Origin: Anaeramoeba flamelloides
Lineage: Eukaryota; Metamonada; Anaeramoebidae
Direction: 5' to 3'
Length of the DNA: 64,000 bases
Assembly (NCBI GenBank): GCA_027625915.1
Contig: JANTQA010000063.1
Coordinates: 2,604,001 to 2,668,000, forward strand
A program made the translations under genes and the position numbers. The notes under the pieces were generated by a model. That model ran no database searches. It was not told where the DNA came from and was given only the letters and a program-made list of their open reading frames with translations. Shown here piece by piece: positions 11,284 through 22,633 of this stretch (positions are counted from its first letter, which is position 1; each line of letters opens with the position of its first letter).

Positions 11284-11460
11284 TTAAACTGTATTATAAA
11301 CTCTTTTTCAGTCAAAGAGTGCCCAGTTTTATTTAAGAAATAGAACAAATTCTATGAGTTTAATTCATTATTCTTCTCATAATATAATTTTCAATTTGTA
11401 GATCGAGATCATTTTTTCTAATTTATAAATTTTTTTCTGCTTTTTGCTTACCGATTCTGC
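11284..11460. repeat. solo end of the AACTC...CAGTCAAAG MITE family
   Basis: TATAAACTCTTTTTCAGTC followed by an AAATAGAACA...TATGAGTTTAATTCATTATT stretch matches the left arm of the complete MITE at 23848-24302. No right arm was found downstream, so this copy is truncated or disrupted. Confidence 0.6.
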
Positions 11461-11981
11461 TTTTTTTTTTTTTTCTTTTTTATTCTTTTTAAAAAAGTTA
11501 ATTTGAAAATTCGAAAAAAAAATGTTTGAAACTCAAAAATAAAATCAAGAAAAATGAGTCTTTGAATTTTATTTTAAAAGTAAATAATTTAATAATTAAA
11601 AAAATCTTATTGTCAATAATTTAAATAATCTCAAGAAATACAGAAATTTTTGGATCTAACATTCCAATGAAAGGGAACCAAAAATTTTTTTCATTTTTTT
11701 TTTATTTGGAATTTATTATTTGTTTTGTATTTCTTTTATAATTATTGACTCTAATCCAAATTTTATTATTCTTATTTCTAAATAATCTTTTATTAGTTGA
11801 TTAAATCTTGTAATAAAAAAAAAAATTGAATTTTTCATTTTTAACTTGAACTAATTTTGAATAAAATATTGTTTTTAAAAAATAAAAAATTAGTTTAAAA
11901 TCTTACATTGTATTTTCTTATTTACTTTCTCCGACATAAAAACATCTCGTTCTTTTTTTTAACCAAACAAACAATTAAAAA

Positions 11982-12014
<33 letters not shown>

Positions 12015-12324
12015 AATACTTGTTAATTTTTTATTTTTCAAACAAAAAAACAATTTTTTCCAAGCAGAGAAAAAAATACCAAAAAAAAATAATAATTATA
12101 ATAATAGTATCTAGGATAGATATATTTAATATTAAATCTAGGTATGTAATTCCAAGAAGGTAAAAGAATAAAAAAATTTCAATATAATATTAATCAAATT
12201 ATACATTAAAAAATTGTGAAGAATAATTTTGATTTTTTTTTTTTTGATTTATTTACTTAATTTTTAAATATGATATGAAAAAATATTATTAAATAAAAAT
12301 AATTCCAAGAGTATTTTTGAAAAC

Positions 12325-13841
12325 TTATTTTTTCAATTGCATGAATTTTTTCATTGCATCCATTGCAGAATAGAGAAATAAATTCTCATTCGCCTTTGGG
12401 TTTAACATGGGGTGTGACGAGTATTGGAATTGCATGATATTGAGTAACTTAACGCCCATTTGGATGGCTAAACTTATCCAGTCTGCATTTTGCCCTGCGC
12501 TCAAACCTTTTCTTAGAACTGTACCCCCAATTAATTTTTGGTCTGTTTTATCAAAAACTAATTTACAATATACCTTCTGTGGGTCTAATTGGGGATATTT
12601 GTCTGGGGTTTCGGAGTACCCTGTAACAACTTCATATCCAGCTCTCTTAGCGAGGAATTCTGTAAATCCTGATTGCCCAATTGAATAATTAAATAAGGAT
12701 GCACAATTTCCATTGATCGATCCAACATATTTCTGTAATTTCTATCCTTGGCCATAAATAGTATTAAAAATGTTGTGAGCAACAATTTTACTTGTGAAAA
12801 CGGCAGTTGTGGCGAATTCACTTGGGATTGGTTTCCCGCTGATGAAGGATTTCTTTTCCAAGACATCACCAGATGTCCAGATGTTTTGATATTTAGTAGT
12901 TCTTAAGAATTCGTCTGTTTTAATTCCAAATCTGGATGTTTCCAAGCCTGCATTTTCTGCAATTTGGCTATTTGGTCGAACACCTACGGCCATGACAACA
13001 TAGTCAACAGGGATTGGATCTAAGTTTCCATCTAACTCAACAGCAACAGCCTTGTTTCCTTCTTTGGTGAATCCGGTAACTTTGCTGTTTTCATAAAGCT
13101 TGACACCATGCTTTTTGACTTCTTCTTGGATTACGTTAACTAACTCTGGCTCAGAACTGACAGGTAAAATGGATGGTGCCTATTTTTTAGGAGAAATTAT
13201 AGAATGTGTCAAAATTTTTATTCAATAAAAAATGAGAATTCAATGTAAAAAAAAAAAAAAAAAGAAAAGAAGCAGAAAAAATTGTTGGAAAAATTATTAA
13301 TAATATTTACCATTTCAACAATAGAAACATCAATACCGAGTTCAGCTAATTCAACAGCAACTTCAACTCCAATGTAGCCACCACCAATCACGGCAACTTT
13401 GCTTTTTTTATTCTTGGTCACTTCCCTTAATTTTTCAAGGTCTTCTTTTACTCTAAAGGCAACGATATTTGTGCAATCAACATTCTTAAAAGGTGGGATA
13501 AATGGTGTACTTCCAAGCCCAAGAACTAAGTGTTTGTATTTTTAACTTTCTCCAGTTTTTGTTTTGATCATGTTTTCTTCTGGCAAGATTTCGGTAACGG
13601 TTCCCTCTTTGAAATTGCACATTTCTTTCATCATTTTTGGTGGTACAAGAAATTGTTCCATATCTTTCTCTGAATCCAATCCATAGGGCATTGAGCACCT
13701 AAAAGCTAAGATAGGTTCTTTGGTGATCATCAAAATTGAAAGCTTTTCTTTCATGTTTTGTTGAAAGTGTGTCATCATATGAACAATAACTCTTCCAACT
13801 GGTCCGTTTCCAACAATAACAATATGGTGTTCTTCTGTCAT
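12325..13841 (-). pseudogene. FAD-dependent NADH oxidase / CoA-disulfide reductase-like protein with two in-frame stops
   Basis: Two exons on the minus strand, 13841-13311 and 13179-12325, with a 131 bp GT-AG intron; 461 residues if read through, a normal family length. Visible landmarks: first dinucleotide motif VIVGNGPVG near residue 9, a cysteine in RCSMPYGL placed like the redox-active cysteine of NADH oxidases, second motif VAVIGGGYIGVEVAVELAELG, the second FAD contact WTSGDV, and a C-terminal dimerisation domain ending DAMKKFMQLKK. The frame is continuous but crosses TAA at 13542-13544 and TAG at 12742-12744; no frameshift is seen. It is either a recently broken gene, a stop-readthrough gene, or carries sequence errors. 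The family is mainly bacterial or archaeal, so lateral origin is likely, and oxygen removal would suit an anaerobe; both are inferences. Confidence 0.8.
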
Positions 13842-15856
13842 TTTAGATAAGTAATTAATATTAATAAAAATATTTAAAGAGAGAAAAAAAATTAATGATT
13901 AAGATTGAGAAACATTTCTTTTTTAAAGCAAAATTGACTAGATTATTTTCATGAGACCACCAAAAAAAAAAAAAGAAATAGTGTTTGTGGGTGAGTTGTG
14001 TTGGTTTGTTGAACAATATTCGAAAGGAGAAAAATAGAATTTTTTTTTCTCTATATTTTGGAAATTTGTTTTTCATGACAAAAATCTGCCTAAAAAAAAA
14101 TTTAATTGAAAGTCTTTTAGATGCTTCAAAAATAAGAACTAGAATTATTTTTATTTCTTGTTGAGGTACTATTTCTTTTGGAATTAAAAAAGTTATTTGT
14201 TTTTGAAGAGAAAATTTGTTATTTTATTTTCAAAAATTGATCAATTTTTGTTTTGGAACTAACAAGTTTACTTTTTGTGATTGTTTAAGATTTTCGTATA
14301 TTTTTTTTTAATTGAAGGTGTGACTTTTATTTATCAAATCTTAATCTTCAAATAACTATTCAAGAATTTTATTATTTCCTTTAAAGAACAGTTTCGTTAG
14401 AAGAAGTCAATCCTGTTTCAGTATTTCTGAAAATTAATTTGAAAACTAATGTTGTACAAAACCTGGTTTGTAATTTGAGACCTTTCTTTTTCTTCTAATA
14501 GTTCAATAAAATCAAATGATAAATCAGAAGTTGTTGTAAAAATTATACATAAAGATCTCGACAAATAAGTAATCTTTACTTATTTCATCCATAATCAAAT
14601 CTTTTTTAATTAATTTTTAATAATTTGTTGATAAATTATGTTGACTGAGGATCCTGTATTAACAATTTGTGTCTGTTACCTAAAGTTTGGGAAAATAATC
14701 GTTCGAGAAAAAAAAGTGAAACAGGAAAAAAAGTTCAGTATAGTTTTTTAATTGGGAAATTTAAGAGAAACTGAAAATGAAAAGTATAATCAATAAAAAG
14801 AAGAAACCAATTGACTTCAAAGAATAATCCTTTATATTATTTTCAATCAAACCAACAAATATAATTTAAATCTACTTTCATATCGAAATTGTAAGTGTAG
14901 TTTTGGAGATAACAAAAATAGTTAATTGTTTAAACAAATTTTTATTAATAGATTAATCAACAGTAAAACCCATACTAAAAGGTAGTTTTTAATCAAAACT
15001 GTTATTGGGTTCAATACTTCATTTCGTCTTTAATTTTTTTTTTATTCTTTTATTCACTGTTCTTACTTTTCGTTTTTAAGTAATGTTCCCAATTAAAAAA
15101 CCCTTGAAACTTTTTTTCCAGAAATTTAACATTTAATTGTCCAACTTGAAGAATTTTCAATGATTTTGAATAGAAAATATAAACTGACTAATTTTCAAAT
15201 TCTTGGTTTATTAAAGAATATTTCAAAAATGAAATTTGTTGGAAATTTTTCTTAATATTCGGAATTTTTAGGAAATTTGTTTTTTTTTTATTGTAAATTT
15301 CTTTTTAAACATTCAACTTTATTTTTAGAGTAAAAATCTATTTATTTCAAACTTTTTTACAATTTATCTTTTATAGTAAAAGTACATTCAGGGATTATAA
15401 TCACCATAGATCCCCCGATAATCAAAGTGTGTTGTAATTGGGTGTAAATGGTATTAGTGCTAATGTGACTCAAAAAAAAGCAATTGTCAATCAAGATTGT
15501 AGATTTAAATCTTTTAATTTTTTCTGAATGATCACTATTAAAAATGTTCATTTTAGAAATTTTTTTTTTTAATCCCTTTTCATATCAAAAAATGGAAACC
15601 CAAATTATAATATACCGGTATTTTGATAATTTAGATTTAGAGATTCCAAAGGCAATTATTTATTTAATTTTTTTAATTTCAAAGATCAATTCAATAACCT
15701 TCAACATAAACAACTCAAAGATTGATTACGATAATTTAATCAAAAGGAAACCAAAACTAACCAGTCGTCAGTATATCACTAATATTAGTGAAAATAATTT
15801 GTCAAAAAAATATAAAAGTTAACTATTTATTACTTTTCTGAAAAAATTGAATTTTT

Positions 15857-15959
15857 TATCTGCTAATCCACATTTCGCAACAAATTTACCAAAAATATTT
15901 ATCAATATAGAGTCTGAATATTGGTTATTAAACTTTTAAATTTGTAAGAAATGCAGATT
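15857..15959. repeat. snap-back repeat family B, copy 1
   Basis: CACATTTCGCAACAAATTTA on the left is mirrored by AAATTTGTAAGAAATGCAG on the right, with about 55 bp between that includes TATCAATATAGAGTC. A second copy with the same arms and loop is at 27808-27907, and a half copy near 17040-17110. Non-coding; about 100 bp. Confidence 0.55.
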
Positions 15960-16250
15960 TTTTTATAAATTCTTGTTTTTTTTTACTAATACATTAATCA
16001 TTTTTAATTATTATATCAACTTATTGTACTATTATGCGAATCGATTTTTAGAGACATTTGAAACATTTAACACTAAGGTTGTTTACATAAAATAATAACA
16101 TACTTTGATCTAAAGTTTCTCCCAATAGAAGCCAATTCCTTAAGAAATAATGATTATTTATCAATTCAGGTATACTGCGAATTTCCGTTTACTATTATTT
16201 CTTTATTATTTATTGTCTGTTTTTTGACTCATTTAAGAATTACAATCGCT

Positions 16251-16790
16251 GAAATTTGGTAAAAGATTATCTTGTATTAATTTTAAGGTGATTTATTGTT
16301 TTGGTTCTTTGCTGATCGATCTTTGAATTGGTATAGATTTTAATAGTTGTTTAAAAAATGCAATTTTTTGACTATATAATTTTTTTTTCAAAAATCCAAA
16401 TGAAAGAGTGTAATACGAAGAAGTCAGAAGTTAAATTATAAAAATTGTGATTTTAAGTTGTAAATTGAAATTCTTCTTTAATTTTGGTATTATTTAGAGC
16501 TTTTACAGTTTTTTTTTTTTTTTTCTTCCAAGATTTCATTTAGTTAATTGAGAAAAAGGAAATAAAAATTTTCTTCTACAAATCAAAATACTTTATAAAA
16601 ACATTCAGAATTCCTTTTTTATTTTCCTTACATTATTCAATTCAGATTTCAGAACTAAAAATAATTGTCAAAAATTGCTATTTTGAACCAATATTAAAAT
16701 CAATACCAAGTCAAAGATCGATCAGAGAAGAACCAAAACAATAAACCACCTTACACTTATTAGAGAGAATCCTTTTACAAATTCCAGGGA
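16251..16790. repeat. imperfect palindrome of about 540 bp
   Basis: The left arm, including TTATTGTTTTGGTTCTTTGC and TGATCGATCTTTGAATTGG, returns in reverse at 16690-16750 as the complement of TTGTTTTGGTTCTTCTCTGA and TCGATCTTTGACTTGGTATTG. The arms are about 100-120 bp and the loop about 320 bp. No coding sequence, and no terminal TA duplication could be fixed. Confidence 0.6.
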
Positions 16791-17469
16791 TTATAAATCT
16801 TAAGGCACAAGCCAACTGGAAGAAAAAAACCTTGACTTTAATCTGAAAACTTATATATAACAATTCAAATTTCAAATATAGTTTTTAATTGAAGGTGTTA
16901 GGGTCTACCTGAAAAGTCTATAATTAAATTATGTTGATATTGGGTGAAAATTACAGTAATCTTCTAGGATATAAATACCTTTAAAATAACACTCATTGAA
17001 ATATGATGATTTTTTTATCACATATAAATAAAAAAAATCAAGAATTTTTCAAACGAAATCGGAATTTTGCAACACATTTAAAGGTTGGATAATCAATATT
17101 TAAATTTTAGAGTAGAAAAAAATTTTTTTCTTCAATTTTGCTCAATATGTGGGATCTTCTAGAAAACAGAAATCCCGTTTTAATTTTTGAGATACATACT
17201 AATGAATCGATAGGAATTCGTTTGAAAATACTAATCCACATTTTAAAACATCAAAAAAAAACACACACACAATAAACAATAGATAAATATATTAAACAGA
17301 TTTTTTTAAGATCTATGATTAAATAAGAAATTTTCAAAGTAAAAGATCAAATATGGAAATTTTCATTCAAAAAATAAAGTTGATTTTTCAAATGAAAATT
17401 ACCAGAAAAAAAATCAAATTTTCATAAAATTCAGAAAATTATTTAATTTTTTTAACAAAGTTAATTCCC

Positions 17470-17620
17470 AATTTAAAATTTTACTAAAAAAAAAAGTAGT
17501 TTACCTAAAATTATAATATAAACTTGGGTATGTGATTATGTAGTGGATTGGATGCTGTAATGAGGCAAGAATAAAAATAAAAACTTTTATTATTTTGAAT
17601 AAGAGAATTTTTGTTTTGCA
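17470..17620. repeat. arm fragment of the 36.8-39.9 kb element family
   Basis: AATTTAAAATTTTACT, AACTTGGGTATGTGATTATG and GGATTGGATGCTGTAATGAG resemble the right arm at 39700-39820 (AATTTAAATTTTACT, GAACTTAGGTATACTACATA, AGATTGGATGTTGCCTTGG). A solo, diverged fragment. Confidence 0.5.
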
Positions 17621-18029
17621 ACATGTCTTTTATCCTTTGTAAACCATTTTTTTTTGTATGATTTTTTCAAATTCACTTTCACTAAAAGGGGCCAAACAAA
17701 AAATGAAAATTTTTCTATTTTTTTAAGAATCAGTCAGCATTGGATTGTTTAGAAATAATGTAAATAATTAATTTAAGAGTAGAGTTGATATTCATTAAGA
17801 AAAACTTGCACAAAATTATATTTGACAATATAAAATGTTTAAAAAAAAATAGGGATGCCTTTCATTGAAATTTCTCATGTAAATTGCCCTAGAAAATTCG
17901 AAAATAAAAATTAATGACAATAAAGTTTTTTTATATAAAATTATTTAATTTTGAGAGGAATTACAAATATTTACTTTTCTCAAAGTTGGTTTGGATTTTT
18001 ATACCATTTTTTTTATTTCAAAAACTAAC

Positions 18030-18183
18030 TTTTTTCAAAAAAGAAAAGAAGCAAAAACAAGAAAAAATAATCTTGATCAAAAAAATTAAAATTTATTCTG
18101 AGAAGAAGACTGGACTAAAATGCTAAAGAATATATTCTATTTCTTCAATAGTACAGGGGTCATTTGGAGAAAAAAAGAGTTTA
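18030..18183. repeat. solo right end of the AACTC...CAGTCAA MITE family
   Basis: In reverse complement it reads AAACTCTTTTTTTCTCC, AAGAAATAGAATATATTC and CCAGTCTTCTTCTCAGAATA, matching the right arm of the MITE at 23848-24302. The matching left arm upstream is not recognisable. Confidence 0.5.
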
Positions 18184-18495
18184 TTTAAAATAAAATTTGA
18201 ATTTTTGGATAAAATTAAATAATTAACTTTTAGCTATTATTAAAAAGATTATTTTCCTATATTACCAACTTTTCTTGAATAAAGATATATTTTCATAAAA
18301 AAAGAATAAAAATAATTTGTATTAGAGTTTTTATCTGAATAATAATAGAGTAAAAAATAGAAATAAAAAATAGAAACAATCGTAACTTTTGTTAAATCTA
18401 AATTTTAAAATATTTTACTCTGGTATTATTATTTTGCTTTCGATCTTTTGATTTGGAAAAAGTAATAAAAAAATATTTCAAAAGAAAAAAATATA

Positions 18496-18816
18496 ATTAA
18501 GACCATGAATTAATAAAATTAATAATTTATTGTTCAATATTGATATTTTCAAAAAAAAGTTTTAAACTTTTTTGGGTCAATTTCCAATTCTTATTTTTTA
18601 AACCAACTAATATAACATTTTTTTCAAATATACAACCTTGTTGTATATTTAAATTTAAAAATTTTCTTTGTATTTAGAGCAAACAAAATTCCGTCTACAG
18701 AGTTCATAAAAACATTTTCAAAAAACAGAAATTGACCAAAAAAAGTTTAAAACTTTTTTTTAAATTTATCAATATTGAACAATAAATTATTAATTTTATT
18801 AGCTTATGATCTTAAT
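18496..18816. repeat. 321 bp palindromic element with well-matched arms
   Basis: ATTAAG at 18496 pairs with CTTAAT at 18811-18816. Within the arms, AATAAAATTAATAATTTATT and TGTTCAATATTGATA are identical in reverse on the other side, followed by matching AAAGTTTTAAACTTTTTT stretches. The loop centre is CAACCTTGTTGTAT, itself symmetrical. A foldback MITE; target duplication not resolved. Confidence 0.7.
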
Positions 18817-19358
18817 GACATTTTTTTGTTAATTTATCAGCAAATAATGATATATATATTATATGAGAAATTTGAACTACTGAAGGAACCAAATACAATT
18901 TACTCCAAAATATAATATATTTGAATTCTCGAAGAGTCTTGAATGAGATTTGTCCCTTAAATATGAATCCAATTTCTGCTTCTTATATGTCTTCAGGTAT
19001 TAAAAATCCCTGTCCATTTAGGATTCTTGGTTCACCCAATTATTGTTGATCAAAATAAACCTAATACACAAAACTAAAAACAAACAAACTAAAAAAAAGA
19101 CCGCGAATTCTAATCAATTTCTTCAAAAACCAGATTTGATAAAAGAAAAATATAGTAAAAATTTTTCCCCTTAATTAATGGATTCCCTCGCTTGTTTGAT
19201 TAAGAAATGTTATTTGTCTTCCATTTTAATAATACACTGAACTCAAAAATACCATAATTACAATACTAACTTGAAAAACTAACAACTAAAATTTGTGGAA
19301 GTGAAAAGGTTTTTTATTTTTTCTAAATCTTATCTGAATTGTAATTTCTAATCTTCTA

Positions 19359-19778
19359 ATGTCCCAAGATTTAGCACAAGATCGGCTTAAATATCAACGA
19401 GGAATTTCTTATGTTATTATGATCTTCTGGGTAATGAGCTTATTATATTTATTACTTTACTACTTTCGTTTACATTGTCGTGCAAAAATATTCCGATCAA
19501 CATCCGAGACACAAACTCGTTTAAATGCACACGCAAAACGTGCAAAGGGTATTCTTAAATATATCAATAACCTGGAACAAATTGTATGGTTCTCTGGTTA
19601 CCAAGATTTGGCTATTCTAAATAAAGTGGTGTTGGTATTTGTATTGTCTCTAATAGTTAGCTTTGGCTTGGAGACAATTGCATATTTTTTAAGTATGTCT
19701 TTTTTCCTATTTCATTTCGACATCTTACAATTCTTCATGTTTCTTCTGGGTTTTCAAATAGAAAAGACGACTAAGATG
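19359..19778 (+). CDS. small two-helix membrane protein, unrecognised
   Basis: The uninterrupted frame from ATG 19359 runs to 147 residues, but a 69 bp segment at 19693-19761 has a GTATGT donor, a pyrimidine-rich body and an AATAG acceptor. Splicing it out gives exons 19359-19692 and 19762-19778 and a 116-residue protein ending AYFLKRRLR, a helix with a positive cytoplasmic tail. I prefer the spliced form. Helix 1 is about residues 17-36 (ISYVIMIFWVMSLLYLLLYY), helix 2 about 89-110 (VVLVFVLSLIVSFGLETIAY). Between them lies a charged loop (SETQTRLNAHAKRAKGILKY). No family was recognised; location in an internal or surface membrane is inferred from the helices only. Codon use is clearly less A/T-biased than flanking DNA. 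Confidence 0.6.
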
Positions 19779-19802
19779 AATTCTTTTCTAACCTGGTATT
19801 GA

Positions 19803-21405
19803 AAATATGTTTTTTTTTTTAAAAAAGATCAGAACAATCTTTACAAAGATCTCACAAACTTTAACAATTTTTATTTCAAAACAAATGGGTTGTAAAATCA
19901 TTATTTAACGAAACACTTTCCAATGGTTTTGAACAATAACCGAATTTGGAGTTTTTCTTTTCTTTTTGATTACATAATCATCTCTAAACAAATCAAACAT
20001 TCATTTCACAAATGTAAGGATTAACAACAAACCTTCAGAATGTACTTATTCTTTTAAGGTCTATCCTAATTTTATTTTCTATGGTGTCTGAAATACAAGA
20101 TACCAGAAAACAAAAACAATTTAAAAGTTTGTGAATTAAAGGAAAACCAAAAAATATTGTAATTTTTCGGATTTTTTGGGTTTTTTCAAAAATAATTTTA
20201 CAGATCAAAAAAAGTAGTAAAATTCGAACAAAAATAAGTCAAAATTAAGGACTACGTTCCCACCCTTGAGAGTGTTGAGATATTGTGCTATTTCGCTTTC
20301 ACTTTTCAAAAAGAATTTTCATTCTGAAGAAATTGGACAAAAAAAACATTTTTTTATCATCCATACCTTTTCACGCAGACTTTTTTTCAATTTTTTTTCA
20401 ATGAAAAGGAAATTGAAAACAACAAACAAAATAATTACTAAAAAATGTCTTTTGGGGATTTTCAAGTGAAAGTTCAAATTTGAGAACATTTCAAACTTGT
20501 AAAAGAAAATGTAAAAAACGTGTAGAACAGCCAGAGGAATTACTGTGAGTTCAGAAAGTTGGAATGGAAATTCCAAAATATCAAAATCAAATTTTGGCAT
20601 GATCTTTCAAGGTAAAAATTGCGAAAATTGTTAAAATTGTGAAAATTTCTTCTTTTTTCTAAAAGAATTTTTCAGTGTGCAATTATTACTGAGATTAAGG
20701 AACTCTTCCAAGGGTGTTTTTATACATTATTTCACTGTTTTCACCTGAAAAGGTCATCCTTAAAATCAATTTTGTTTGTCTCTTGGTTCACCCCACTTTT
20801 CATTTTATTGGAAAATATATTTATACCCCTGTAATTAACTCTAGAATATTAAAAAAGAAAGTAGAGTGGTTTTGACTTGGTAAATTTTGAGTTTCAAGCT
20901 TCTTCAAAGAAAAAATTTTTTTGTAAAGCCGACCTTCAGGCAAGAACTGGGGAAATTGTTGATAAAAACACCCTTGGAGCAGTTTTGTAATCTCAGTAAT
21001 ATTTACACACTGAAAATTTCTTTTACAAAAAATTGGAAATTTTCAACAATTCCAAAATGGTCACAATTTTTCAATTTATTCATCAAACCAAAATTTGATT
21101 TTAATATTTCATAATTTCCATTCCAAACCTCTAAACACAAAAAAGTCCCTATAGCTGTTATAAATATTTTTTTCAAGACACTCTTTGAATTAGAAGACAT
21201 AAATTTAGTCAATTTAAAATTCACTCTTTACCAGATTAAAAGTGCTTTATAATATTTAACACTTAACAATAAATCCTGTTCTAAATATTTTTTACAGTTG
21301 CTTTTACAAGTTTGAAACGTTTTCAAATTTAAACTTGCACATGGAAATATCTTAAAGCCATTAGTTTTGTAGAACTTTCATTAGGATATCTGTTTAAAAA
21401 AAAAA
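19803..21405. other. intergenic stretch holding an inverted repeat, no gene seen
   Basis: Contains the inverted repeat described at 20500-21190 and, at 20240-20345, a block (TTCAAAAAGAATTTTCATTC, then GAAGAAATTGGACAAAAA) that recurs at 39200-39245 inside the 36.8-39.9 kb element. Open frames here lie in the repeat arms and are not called. Confidence 0.5.
20500..21190. repeat. inverted repeat, arms about 230 bp
   Basis: Left arm 20500-20740 and right arm 20955-21190 match in reverse: GGAATGGAAATT, AAAATCAAATTTTGG, GAATTTTTCAGTGTG, ATTACTGAGATTA and CCAAGGGTGTTTTTAT occur in the same order on the opposite strand. The loop is about 210 bp. No transposase. A foldback element of unknown family. 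Confidence 0.65.
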
Positions 21406-22633
21406 TTTTTTTTTTTTTTTTTTTTATTGAGGAGGAAGTGTAGATTACACTCTAAGTGCCCTTTTACTTAAATTCCCTTTCAGAAATTTAAGCGTAAAAT
21501 CATAGATTTCACGATTCTTAATTAACGAAAATAATTTCAAACTCTCATAATTTAAAATTATTTCATTAAAATTTAATTCTTTTAACTTTTTCAGAAAAAT
21601 TAATCTATCTTTTTTATAGGAAGGACATACCCATAAAAAGTGATCAATATTTTCTATTATTTCCTTATGTTCATATTTTAAACATAAAGGACAAAATTTA
21701 TTTGAATTTTTATTTATTACATAATAATATCTATTTAAGCAGTTGGTAAATGTTCTGAATTTTAGAATTGTTGAACTTGATGGACAACTTAAATATCTTT
21801 GATTAATAAATAAATTTTTTTGGTTTTTAATTATTGCGAAATATTTTTGTACCTTCCAACTGGTAGAATTCAACAACTCATTATAATTATAATTATAAAT
21901 TTCCTTTTTAAGAAGGTTTAAACTCTCCGACTTCCAGTTAATTTTATTGTTTATTCTTTGATTAAATTTTATTAATTTTTCCAGATAGGGTAGAGATAAT
22001 TCTTTTAATTTATTTTTGAATTTGAATTTCTTTTTATTGATTGATATTACCAAATTTTCGAATTTAAATTCTGTTTTATAAATAAGAATTGGTGTGTTTC
22101 TGTTTATTTTGCAGATTTCAGTAATACATGTATTAATCCAAGAGTTTAAATAGTTTAGGGTTGCTATTTTATAATTATATATTTCTAATCCATATGTTAA
22201 TTGACTTAATATAAAAAGATTTAAATAATCTTATTTTTTAAATTATTTGTTAATAAATTATTATTGAATAATTGTTTAGAACTATTATAAGTTTCTTTTG
22301 CCTTTTTTTAGATTATAGACTAAATGTGAAATTTTTTTCCAAATAAATTCCCAAATATTTAATTTTTGATAAATCTTGAGTAATTTCTGTTTTGTCTTCA
22401 TTAGGTTTTAATCCAAATTGGACAATTACTTGATATATAGCATTTAATTTTTCATTTATTTGATTCATATTCCCTTTTATGATTAAAATTAAATCATCTG
22501 CAAACATTTGACAATGATTTGTTAATGGTATTATTTTTAATAATAGAAAATGTGAAATAAGAGCAAATATAATCGGTGATAAGGGATCCCCTTGGAATAA
22601 AAAAAAATTTTTTTTTTTTATTGAGCTTTTCAT
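21406..22633 (-). mobile_element. 5'-truncated LINE with reverse transcriptase C-terminal half and zf-RVT zinc knuckle
   Basis: Minus strand. The piece at 22633-22313 shows reverse-transcriptase motifs: FQGDPLSPIIFAL, the catalytic QMFADDLILI, GLKPNEDKTE and KIKYLGIYLE. A thumb-like segment (SQLTYGLEIYNYKIATLNYL) follows in another frame at about 22230-22050, and a 202-residue frame at 22053-21445 ends with a zf-RVT-type knuckle, FCPLCLKYEHKE...HFLWVCPSY. At least one frameshift separates the two large pieces near 22230. The 3' end has a short UTR and a poly(A) tract seen as a T-run at 21406-21425. The fragment starts within the reverse-transcriptase domain, so the fingers, endonuclease and ORF1 are missing, typical of incomplete reverse transcription. 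Immobile on its own. Confidence 0.9.

Larger units (their letters stand above)
9343..12324. other. intergenic stretch, no gene seen
   Basis: Between the ends of the E2 and oxidoreductase genes. It contains homopolymer runs, the ATCGCGAT-rich patch at 9938-10105 with a weaker echo at 11030-11150, and one solo MITE end at 11284-11460. The only open frames are low-complexity K/F/N runs. Confidence 0.6.
13842..19358. other. 5.5 kb intergenic stretch with several palindromic repeats, no supported gene
   Basis: It contains snap-back and inverted repeats at 15857-15959, 16251-16790, 17470-17620, 18030-18183 and 18496-18816. Two short divergent frames at 15357-15551 (minus) and 15592-15822 (plus) are less A/T-biased than their surroundings but show no recognisable motif or splice structure, so they are not called. 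Confidence 0.5.

Noticed and set aside
11908-12114. 68-residue ORF rich in K and N
   Set aside because: Crosses a long poly(A) run; typical chance frame in A/T-rich DNA.
12325-13841. Alternative genetic code with TAA/TAG read as glutamine
   Set aside because: TAA ends RAD6 (SWFD), CacyBP (KEELD) and the oxidoreductase itself at the expected C-termini, and the large RCC1 and LRR genes have no internal TAA or TAG.
15357-15822. Pair of short divergent ORFs
   Set aside because: Slightly balanced composition but no motif, no homologue recognised and no splice partners; left uncalled.
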